From Isoetes taiwanensis (taxonomy: Eukaryota; Streptophyta; Lycopodiopsida; Isoetales; Isoetaceae), in NCBI GenBank assembly GCA_021234155.1, contig JAJEKV010000034.1, positions 14,928,671 to 14,992,670 of the forward strand: DNA of 64,000 nt, in the 5' to 3' direction. Under the pieces are notes generated by a model, which had not been told where the DNA came from, made no database searches, and saw only the letters and a list, made by a program, of their open reading frames with translations. Shown one piece after another: positions 55,093 through 64,000 of this stretch; positions within the stretch are counted from its first letter, which is position 1; each line of letters starts with the position of its first letter. The translations under genes and the position numbers were made by a program.

Positions 55093-55692
55093 AGAAAACA
55101 AAGTTTAAAATGAAACGCACTTATTTGCTGCAAACGCACTTCAAAAGGAATCTTTGAAAGATTCCCTAAAATTCCCTTAAAAAATGCCCTTTTCTTGGTA
55201 TATTTGTGACAAGTGTGACAATTTGAATATTTTAGGCACCATTTTTGGAGGGGAATTTGAACTCAGCTTCCATTCAAAATTGTTTGGTACCATTTTTTGG
55301 CCTCCTAGTTTGGTTTGAGAAATAGTAATATTTTTAAGGACAAAACAAAATAGACATTGAAAAAAAACAACAAGCGCTAAGAGTGCCCAAAAACGTATTT
55401 AGTTCAAAGTTTATGAATTCACTACAAAATTATGAACAAAATTGCAAAAAATGCAACACATTTTGATATTGCCTCAATGAAGCAAATATTGTCACCTTAA
55501 AGTATGCCTCACACGCGAGTTGAAGTTGAAGATACTTGCGCTTTGCTTTATACACTTGCTCTTATTTGCTCCTCCAGCTTGCTATAGACTTCTGTATACC
55601 GCGATGGCGACGTATGTATCCAATCTGGACTTTTTTAAACTTTGTAATTTATTTGTTCTCTGTAGTCCTTAGTTTCTTCCAAATAAATTTCA

Positions 55693-56110
55693 AGATGGTA
55701 TAAATTTATACCTCAATAGATAGTAATATGTGGACATAGTATGCTAGAGAGTTTGCACGGTATAAATTTATACCGCAAGAAGACTTGAGCGGTATAGATT
55801 TATACAACAAAAGAACTCGAGCGGTATAAATTTATACAGCAAAAGGACTTGAGCGGTATAAATTTATACCGCAAGAGGACCCAAGCGGTATAAATTTATA
55901 CCATAAAGAGGATAAGCGGTATAAATTTATACCGCAAGAGTTTTCTCGGTATAAATTTATACCAAAGATATATATATATGTATATTATATAAATATATAA
56001 TATATATAACATATATATTTACATATATATATCCGAAAAAAAAAAGAAGTCTTGCGGTATAAATCTATACCGAGAGACTTCCTGCGGTATAAATTTATAC
56101 CGTTTTTTTT
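55693..56110. repeat. GTATAAATTTATAC palindrome array of copy B
   Basis: Ten copies of GCGGTATAAATTTATACCGC or slight variants (some GTATAGATTTATAC), mostly 31-34 bp apart, with spacers of the AAGAGGACTTGA type that differ from those in copy A. A further copy lies at 56205 and one at 59999. (TA)n runs adjoin as in copy A. Confidence 0.9.
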
Positions 56111-56350
56111 TTTATATATACAAATATGTGAACGTATATATATTAAATATATATATATATTAGGATGTATATAAATATATATATACATAAAATATGTAGT
56201 CCAGGAGTATAAGTTTATATCGTGCAAAATCTTGTGGGGTCTTTCTTGCTCCCAAAGGTTTTTGCAACTTAATACTGTTGAAATAACACACTTAAGGGAT
56301 AATTTTGTGCAGTTTTCTTAGTTTTTTAGTTCAAAAAGTTCTAAAATAGA

Positions 56351-59300
56351 ACAGCGATGGCAGCCCTCTCTTTGTGGCGGCTTGCTACTTCCCACATGCT
56401 GAGAGCAACTTTTACCACACGCACTTGGATGTGGACAGGCAGGAGCCCTATGTCGATCTATATGATGACATACAGCAGTACAGACAATTGGGCAAGGTCA
56501 TGTTGCTTGGAGACTTCAATGCGCGCACAGGGACAGAGCAGATCCCAAAATTCGCACCTCTAGCTGAGGATGTGTTGCAAATGGACCCCGCAGAGATGGT
56601 TTGGCCAAGGGCGCCGATGACGCCCGTGTTACGGTATGGGCGGCAATTTCTTTCATTCTTCGGGCAAGTATCTTTGACCGGTCATTTGCAATCGGCAGCG
56701 GTGGCCCCTCCAGCCGCTTCACTTGTAGACGGGGAGAACCAGGGGGCGGCACCGGTGTGGTGGATTACGTGCTAGCAGACGAGCAATGCCTACACTTGAT
56801 CACTCGCCTTGATTGTCTCGGGACGGTGGCCGGACGAGGAAGTAGACTCCCACCATCACCCCCATGTTCTTGCGAGATAGATTGGCAGGCCAACCGAAAG
56901 CACCCATTGCCCCAATACCCCATGTACCACGGTTTGTCACGGACTATGATCGATGCGACGGTCTATGCGAGGATGCTTGAGCATGAGCTGCGGGAGTGCT
57001 TTGCAACTCCCCACACTTCAACAAATAGACGGCCCGGTGAACCCGGCTCCTTCCGAGGGTAGGGGATGATGCTTTGGGAGAGGCCGCTCTCGACGATCCA
57101 CGGGGGCTGCAATCACCTTCCCTCGCAATCATCGGGTTCGATGATGGCTAATGTCGGAGCTGAAACGATGGCTCCGCCAAGTCTTTGGACCCCACCATTC
57201 GCCTCATGAGCCATCCGTCAATACCGCTCCTTCCTCAAGACCAAGAAAGCGGTACCTTGCAGAGCACCAAAGAGCCAGATGTTTGGTCTTCTAGACCGCC
57301 ACCCTAGGGCCTACGGAGAAAGGTCTTGAGTAAGCCTGCACTGACCCACGGGAAATATTACCCCGAACAATGGGTGACATACTTGCGGCATTTGTATGAC
57401 CCAATGGGAAGCCGGGCACCGGTACCCTCATGAGACAGGCCTAGTAATCGGTCATTCTTGAAGGGGATGTCATAATGGGCTTGCAACGCTAACCGGAAGG
57501 CAAAGCAGATTTGGATGGTATGCAGAAGCTTCTCAAGTGGGCGGGCCCCCAATGGTGCCGGTTCTCACAAAGACTCTTCAACGGGGCATTGCAAGAAGGC
57601 TTTCCCCGCCTTTGGACTACCAAGAGAGTTGTGCCCATATACAAAGCGGGGGACCCCCGGCCCGACCAACTATCGCATTACCATTATGGTGGGGTTCTGT
57701 CTTTGCCAAGTTGCTTGGGATTCTTGAGCCGGCGATTGACACTTTGGGCGGAGGATGGAGAAGTGCGGGCTCTCGCAGCGGGCAGGCTTCGCCCGGCATT
57801 CTACTATTGACCATATCTTCACTCTGCGAACACTCATAGAGGATAGCCGAATTAACGCTTTAAATGCATCTTTGTTGCTTTGTGGATTTCGCAAAGGCTT
57901 TTGACACGTGCCTCGGGATAAGTTGTGGGATAGATTGAGACGACTAGGGACCCCGTCGACTTGCAGAATGCTATATACGAGACTATAATGAGGCTTGCTC
58001 CGGCCGTCTCACACCGTCGGGGAGCCCGTTGTTAGTAGCATTGGGGTGCGCCCGGGGCTGCCCTCTATCCCCGACGCTCTTAAAACTTGTACATTGACCA
58101 GCTAGAAGAATGGCTAGCTGAACACTGGGAGAGGCGCCAGTTGATGCACCACATAATCCGCAACTCATATATGCCGATGATGTTGACCTCGCCGCGATAT
58201 ACCCGGAGAGGACATGCAACGCCACCGGATGCTTTGGACACTTTCGCGCCAATTCACCGACATGAGAGTTAACTTGGCCAAGACAAGGTTGCTGCTGGTC
58301 CCATCATCCCGGCACCCACGCCTTCCCTCATTCACTTACCGGGGCGTGTAGTGGAGGTGGCTCGATCTTATAAGTATTTGGGCATTGAGTTTTTACTACT
58401 ACCACACCGGGATGTATCCATCGGGTTACGGGTCCTCGCGCAGCCGGAAAGCCCCCAGTATGCAATGCAAAACAACAAATCACAAGGCGTAGTTGTATGC
58501 ATGGGGTCACCAGGCACACTTGTTCGGGGGCCTTGGTTGAACCGTCCTCCTCTATGGGGCGAAGTGTGGGGGCGGTGATATCCCTCACCACTTGGAACGA
58601 TCTAGAGCAGGCATGAAGGCCTTCTTGGCCGGGCACCGGGAGTGAAATCCACGGTCCCATATCGATCTTGCTCCGTGAGACGGGCTTCCTTCCATTCTGA
58701 GAGGGTCGCTACTGAACGTCACATTATTTACTTCCGAAGGTGGTGGCTATGGATGAAGCCGGCTGCCCAACCTTGCTTTGGCGTGGCGATGGGCCCTTGG
58801 CGACTCAAAGCCTGCTGGAAAGACAAGCAAGCCCGGTGGTTCTCGCTATGGAATGTGCAGGCACGGATGTGGACCAAAGTGCATACACCGGAAGGAACGC
58901 AGCGCTACCTTGAAGCAAAGATTTGGATGCTTGCTTCATGGCCAAGCTTTGGGATGCAGAGGCCCTGTCACATGTCAAGGTGGCAAATTATCGACAAAGC
59001 CAGTTAATCCCATGCTCACGAGGGGCCCACACCACTACCGCGGCACCCATCTACCCATGAAAAAGCGCAGGTGATTGCTTCCATTCAAGACAGTGCACAC
59101 CACCTCCGCATTGAGGCGGGGAGATGGATCGGGAGCCGCGTGAGGACGAGTCCGTCAATGCCGCCAACGGCGCCATTGAGGATGAAAGTCACGCCCTCCG
59201 GGCCTGTCCGTGCAGACGAGCATATCCGGGGCTCGGTATGCTCGGTTAGTTGTGCCCCATCGGGCCTTGCATGAGCTATCGAGCACGGCCTCCAGCCAGA

Positions 59301-59575
59301 GGGCTTGTTGGGATCGTACCTCCGGGGAGGTAATGGATACGCGGACTCGGTTATGCCCCCGTCCGACATTAACCTCACCGTACTTGTGATTATGTATAAT
59401 CTGGCGTAAGATGTCAAAGATCCTTATTGCTACTAAGGTTTTTCCCCCGAAAACCCTTCGGGGCGGGGGTTTTTTAATCCTGGTAGTAATACGCCTGCTG
59501 CTCTCTCTTTGTACTTGGGTCCCATAGGCCAGTTGGTCTCCGTGGACGATAAAATCATATTCTATTCTATTCTAT
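56351..59575 (+). mobile_element. LINE (non-LTR retrotransposon), broken, 5' truncated
   Basis: Inserted in copy B at a site that is empty in copy A (about 13240). The 5' part encodes an APE-type endonuclease region with LLGDFNART (56503-56529) and, in another frame, GVVDYVLADEQ (56756-56788). The reverse transcriptase region shows WTTKRVVPIYKAGDP (57615-57658), FVDFAKAFDT (57879-57908), the catalytic YADD (58170-58181) and SYKYLGIEF (58367-58393), spread over three frames with several stops, so the copy is dead. It ends in TATTCTATTCTATTCTA, and the target side continues TTCTAAATTC, so tail and target share a microhomology. The clade (RTE-like or L1-like) cannot be settled by eye. Confidence 0.85.
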
Positions 59576-59619
59576 TCTAAATTCTCTGACCTTGTAATGC
59601 AATGTTAGAGCATAACAAA

Positions 59620-60045
59620 AACTGCTACTAAAGGCAAAGGACCCCAAAATGTTATAAAGACACATGTGTTCAATGAGAAGGAAACTACGTAGTTTGTCCA
59701 TAGGGGTGCGAGGAGTAGCAACCCCAAAAAAGTTTACCTATTTCTTTGCAAACAGACAAAAAAAAGCAAGATAGACAATACTTCTTTGTGGAGAAATGTG
59801 CAGTGACGCCGCCCACTGCTACAGATGATGGAATTGTGCTGAAAACTCTGAACATTGACAAGGAGCTTGACTATCTTCTCAACATCACTATATTGTGGAT
59901 TGGTATTGTGCAAGCCCAAAGACATGATGAATACATCTCCGAGAACAACAAAGAAGGCCATGTAATCACAGAGCTTCACTACTTCAACTTCTGTTTCCTC
60001 GGTATAAATTTATACGGCATCGTCAGTTGGAACTTCAACTAACTG
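59620..60045 (+). pseudogene. Coding remnant of the TIR element (copy B)
   Basis: Counterpart of 13189-12851 in copy A. It reads TKGKGPQNV, VFNEKETT, a TAG where A has Trp, RGARSSNPKKVYLFLC, then after a frame change PTATDDGIVLKTLNIDKELD, YLLNIT and YISENNKEGHVITELHYFNF, ending at TAA (60042). Compared with A, the similarity is clear at the protein level although both are broken. A GTATAAATTTATAC palindrome lies within its last part (59999). No family is recognised. Confidence 0.5.
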
Positions 60046-60619
60046 CATGATTTCGTGGATGTATTACCATTTGTAATACCATATGATGCAAAAACAATAA
60101 TTTTTCATTCAAGCAGTTTGTTCAACTGTCTCCCAATGTCTTTTAAGGTCAATTAGGATGTTTAGCCAAAATGGTTGTGAAATAACAAATTTTTTGTCTT
60201 CTATAACAGCCAATATAAATGTTCTAAGGGATAAGATACAAAAGCGTCTAATTTTATCATATGAGTTTGCCCCATAATAAATCTTTGGCTTTCGTAGTGG
60301 TCCCTTTCCCCTCTAAAATGAGATATTTTTCTTTGTTGTTCTTCTCCTTAATATTAAGTCTTCCTAAAATGTCTGTTTTCATAAGCAGTTTTATAAATCT
60401 TTAGACACAAGATAGTAAAAGAGTTCTTTTTAGGGGTATTTTAGAATTTTGTAAATTTTTAGAAGGAATCTTTCAAACGCACTTCTTAAATAAGTGCGTT
60501 TCATTTTAAACCTTGTTAGAAATCGAAGAAGATGGAATATCCAGAAGAATGAAGAAAGGAAAATCGTCTGTAAGTGCAAGGGAAATTCGTCTGAAGAACA
60601 CAGCCATGGTTGCATAGAG

Positions 60620-60690
60620 GATCTACTGGCCGGGGAGTCGAACCCCGGTAAAAGCCTTACCGGGTAAAATCCGACCCAGATGATGGAGAA
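60620..60690 (-). other. tRNA-like B-box segment
   Basis: The minus strand carries CCGGGGTTCGACTCCCCGG (60630-60648), a perfect T-arm with B-box. The upstream TACCCGGTAAGG and the rest do not fold into a full cloverleaf. It may be a tRNA fragment or SINE head. Confidence 0.35.
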
Positions 60691-62363
60691 CCCGGTAGAT
60701 GCAGTAGATGGAAAACGCAGATACAGCAGATGGAAAATTCGGCAGTCATCTCCACGAAAGAAACCCAACCAATACAGCTAGATCCGGAGCATGAGCCAAT
60801 AAGCCAGATCTGGCACTCTGCTGCAGCTACATGCCACAGCCGACGACATGAATTGCAGCCCCTGAGGACCGCGACCAAAAAAAGAAAAACCCTACTTTCT
60901 AAAATGTTAATATATCAAACCATTACCCAATAAGCCATAAAAATTAGAACCTCATTCCAAACCTTTAAAAACAAGGTGCTGCGCATGGAGGGTTGCCCTC
61001 CGTGACCCGAGAGTGAAATGGCTTAAATCACACTTCAAAGTCATGTTTTCGAGCATATACTGACATATACTTGGAATATGCCACAAACCCACATGGATGA
61101 GGGTAAATATAATATAGCTGGCATAGGATCTGTAAGACCACAAGGAAAGCTATACCTCAAAGCCAATCAACTCTCAGTCTCCAGGATGGATGGATGGATG
61201 GAGCTAAAAAAAGGTAGCAGTTAAAAGAGCAGCCAAGCCAGTTGAAACTTTTGGCATAAGATGAAGTTTAAACTTTTTGTCGCATGCGATGTAGTTCTTG
61301 TTTTCCTGGCAGTGGAAATGGCATTAACTATATCTAAAATTTGCCTTTGAAGTACTTGAAGCAATAATCAAATGCTTCAAGTACTTGGTAGTAGATTGTT
61401 CATCTGTGTCAATCATACTATTGTCCAGAAATATTTGGCATCCTAGGAATTGGTGCCCTAGTGGTGCATCGCTCATCTCTCAATAATCAAAATCTTTTCC
61501 TAGCTGTTGTCATCATTGTTGTTATGGATAAGGTATGTCTGGTTGCTTTTGTGTATCTATGGAAGCCCGTGTTACTCTCTGTGCTGGGTGTTGCTAATAT
61601 TTCACAATTGCTAATTGAGCCCATGATATTGTAATAAAAATTATACTTATTTTTCTATGATGTCGAAATGTCACACAAATCCTCTATACATCATCACATG
61701 TACATATATGTTATCGCATCTACATAGATGCTATGTAGACAAAATGAATTAATCATCATCCACAAGACTAAGGGATATTGCAATCACCACAATGAGCAAG
61801 GACTTTGCGAATAAAACAATAAGTCTCAATTCAATATGAGCCAGATCTGATCAATCTGTTTTGCATTTTTACATATGTTCACTTTGGGCTTGTTAATGAT
61901 GCATTATATTTACAAGAAATTTATCGCGGCGGCCTTGCAGTTGAACCCACTATTAAAGTCCAACGTTTGACAATGCAATGCCTGCTTAGCAAAAAGGAAG
62001 CTAACTTTGCCAAGGAACACATTCATTGTTTATACAAAAAGTTAGAAGCAAATAACAATACATTAAACTAGGGATCTACTAGGTGCCAAGTTTATGGTTT
62101 GGCCAGATAGTCCCATTTGAGCCCTTAATCAAAAGGTTTAGTGCTTTATAAAAGAGGGGGTTGTTGGGGGAACGATTTTGGAGACAACATACTAAAGAAA
62201 TTTTTTACTTTGAACAATAAAATGAATCAAAAGACACAAACATTTTCTAAGGATTACGAACAATAAGAATGAATCTATGTACAATTATAAATGAACCTTG
62301 AGGATTATGAAAAAAAAAAGAATCTTTGTACAATTGCAAATGAATCTTTTTACAATTGCAAAC
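60691..62363. other. Intergenic or intronic, no gene supported
   Basis: Contains a (GGAT)n run at about 61183-61201 and otherwise AT-rich DNA. If the PRT6-like exon downstream belongs to a living gene, this could be its following intron. Confidence 0.4.
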
Positions 62364-62676
62364 CTCCAAAATCAGAGTCCCATGCAACAGCAATGCAAGC
62401 AATCTATGTAGAGGAATGTGGAAGGAGACATCCTGCTTGCTTACATCAAATTTCAATAATGGCCAGTCATGTTCCTCAAAAAGAGCATAAAGATCAGTTA
62501 CAACTGGTGCATCAGTGCCCATCCACCAATCTTCCCTCGCAGATTCAGGTGATTTTGCAACATCTGAAGGCCCTGACGTCACTATTGTATTAGTGTCCAT
62601 ATCCGTTACTTCATGTCTCAAGATGCTTGCTGTTGAACTCCGAAGGGCTAACCGGTTCTCAAATGTTCCAACTCTA
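62364..62676 (-). CDS. Exon of a PRT6-like (UBR family) E3 ubiquitin ligase
   Basis: A minus-strand exon, open for over 100 codons, runs from a possible AACGTAG acceptor near 62677 to a GAG|GTTTGC donor (exon end 62364). It encodes, in order, GTFENRLALRSS, ILRHEVTDMDTN, an acidic linker, LYALFEEHDWP and FDVSKQDVSFHIPLHRLLAL. The last block, with VSFHIPLHRLLA, is a conserved signature of plant PROTEOLYSIS 6 and other UBR-type N-recognin ligases, large proteins that target N-degron substrates. Only this part of the roughly 2000-residue protein is present; other exons would have to lie beyond long introns on either side. There is no frameshift or stop inside the exon. I assign the family with moderate confidence. 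Confidence 0.6.
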
Positions 62677-64000
62677 CGTTGACCTTGTGTACAAATGATA
62701 TGTGAATATGTTCATGACTGTAGAATCAAGACAAAGGAAGGATATGTTCACTAGATAGGAACCAACACTCCTATTCATTCACACGAGCAAGCAATGTGTT
62801 ATCACTGCAATAAACTCCCACAAGCTTTCAAGAAAAGAATCCTATAATATACACTCTAAAGCCTTGAGCTTTTGCCCATTACTAAATGTAAAAACGTTTG
62901 AATTTTTCTTTTTTTATATGCCATTGAACATATTTCTCGACATTGCTAAGAGAGATAAAAGTTAACTTAGTTTTAGCTTAAATTTCATTCTTATTTCTCC
63001 CTTATGTAGTGCCGGTGAGTTTAAGCTTTTATACAATGGCATTGTCTCCATTCAGCATAAATGGAAGAAAAAATTGGTTAGCAAATACGAAAATGAGCAT
63101 GGAGTATTATCTTACGTAAATCTGCCATGTAACTTACTCATGCTATTCCACAGCATATGTAAATTTTGTAAAATCTCAACTCACGTTGCTGGAAATATAA
63201 TTTTGGGAACATTCCAAAAATGGAAATGAAGCCCATGTCCAGTCAAAGGGGACAAAAACATTATGGAAATTGACAACTGAGCATGCTAAGGTCACAGCCA
63301 AATGCAAGCTTGTTGCAAATGTGGTTACATTCGATTTTTGTTTATCAACAAAGAACAACTTCTCTTTCCGGATAAGTCGTTAGCATAGAAGTCACTTTGC
63401 TTTCTCAAGCTTGGGAAGATCTCGCCCACGTAAAAGGTTCAAAAAGGATGTTATGTATATATATACCGGTTTAGACAACTACTAACACATATGGACCGTT
63501 GATTTCCAAACACGCCTAGCTTTGAAAACCATGACATCTAAAGTTGGAAAACTTAGAAAGCATACCTTCATCATCGCCTCTCGCCTTCCTCACCACCCAT
63601 ACTATATTACGAAAACCAAAACAACAAAGTTAAAATTCGTGGAAGAAAGTGGTGCACAAAGGGCCACTTGGGAAGCAACAACTTCATCGAAAAATCATCC
63701 ATGCCCCCCAAGTCAAAATTGTCAACTGGCAACAAGAAGCAATTTCATTAGCCAATTTACCAATGCCAGATGATGATGGTGATAATGATGTTAATGTGCA
63801 TAATAGCCTCTTCTTTTACGTTTGGTAACCTAGTTCAACTGTATGTTGACTTAAATGCAAAACTTCCAATCCTCTTTGGATTCTACCTGCCCTAGTCCAC
63901 ACAAATGCTGATTGATCCCTCTGGATCCTATGGCAATGCGAGCTCATTGACATAAAATGAAGATCGAGTTATTTCACACTTAAGCTAACTATTACAATAC
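62677..64000. other. Intergenic or intronic, no further exon recognised
   Basis: AT-rich. A plus-strand open stretch at 63210-63365 (including TEHAKVTAKCKLVANVVTFD) looks partly coding but is not assignable. It may be intronic to the PRT6-like gene. Confidence 0.35.

Larger units (their letters stand above)
55097..60517. mobile_element. TIR DNA element, copy B, split by a LINE
   Basis: Left end AACAAAGTTTAAAATGAAAC, right end complementary to AACAAGGTTTAAAATGAAAC, flanked by AGAA on both sides (55093-55096 and 60518-60521). The two ends are in the opposite order to copy A, so B is A inverted. Excluding the insertion at 56351-59575 leaves about 2.2 kb, the same length as A. Shared internal order: hairpin-like AAACGCACTT repeats, the GTGACAAGTGTGACAATTTG block, the palindrome array, then the coding remnant. 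This agreement in ends, length, contents and duplication size establishes a mobile family. Confidence 0.85.

Overview
This is nuclear DNA from a land plant with a large, repeat-rich genome. The plant signals are an intron-interrupted, decayed PLS-class pentatricopeptide (PPR) reading frame, exons resembling plant PRT6-type E3 ligase, TauE/SafE sulfite exporter and U1A/U2B'' spliceosomal proteins, a broken plastid rps19 copy, Helitron ends with plant-type terminal hairpins, a CACTA terminus and a long LTR. I favour a fern or another plant with a giant genome (gymnosperm, lycophyte), but cannot fix the lineage from sequence alone. Nothing suggests a prokaryote. I see no gene that is complete and clearly functional inside the window: coding matter is either single exons with good splice sites or decayed copies.

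Layout, left to right. 0-3.5 kb: GTGCAT microsatellite, a foldback repeat, a Helitron 3' end at 1766, a 25-bp minisatellite with higher-order structure, and a tRNA-derived SINE-like head. 3.5-15.4 kb: apparently the non-coding interior and 3' LTR of a long-terminal-repeat retrotransposon (duplicated polypurine tract at 11.41-11.47 kb; LTR 11470-15379), whose LTR is split by a TIR DNA element (element A, 12245-14436, 4-bp target duplication TCTT). 15.5-21.7 kb: a TauE/SafE exon, unidentified exons, a broken DUF7869 transposase-like gene (18.66-20.26 kb, minus) and the last two exons of an unidentified minus-strand gene (21.35-21.68 kb). 24.9-31.9 kb: three or four Helitron 3' ends and a plastid rps19 pseudogene. 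32.1-37 kb: (GA)n flanking a SINE-like unit, then a 2.4-kb 19-bp satellite and the first copies of a dispersed non-coding repeat that I call S. 37.5-39.7 kb: PPR pseudogene. 42.0-42.6 kb: two exons of a short-chain dehydrogenase. 43-51 kb: inverted arrays of the same satellite, more S copies, AACAAC-rich repeats, a CpG-dense minisatellite and a CACTA end. 52.1-52.6 kb: two exon-like segments, one from U1A/U2B''. 55.1-60.5 kb: element B, a second copy of the TIR element in opposite orientation (target duplication AGAA), split by a broken LINE. 62.36-62.68 kb: PRT6-like exon.

The main discovery candidate is the TIR element family (A and B). Two independent copies share the terminus AACAARGTTTAAAATGAAAC, each is flanked by its own 4-bp duplication, each carries an internal array of about ten copies of the palindrome GCGGTATAAATTTATACCGC, and both keep related coding remnants that I cannot assign to a known transposase. 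The two copies also date neighbouring events: A jumped into an LTR, and a LINE jumped into B at a site still empty in A. Second in interest are the S repeat with its conserved GTAAACCC/GGGTTTAC hairpin and the 19-bp satellite that borders S copies in both orientations.
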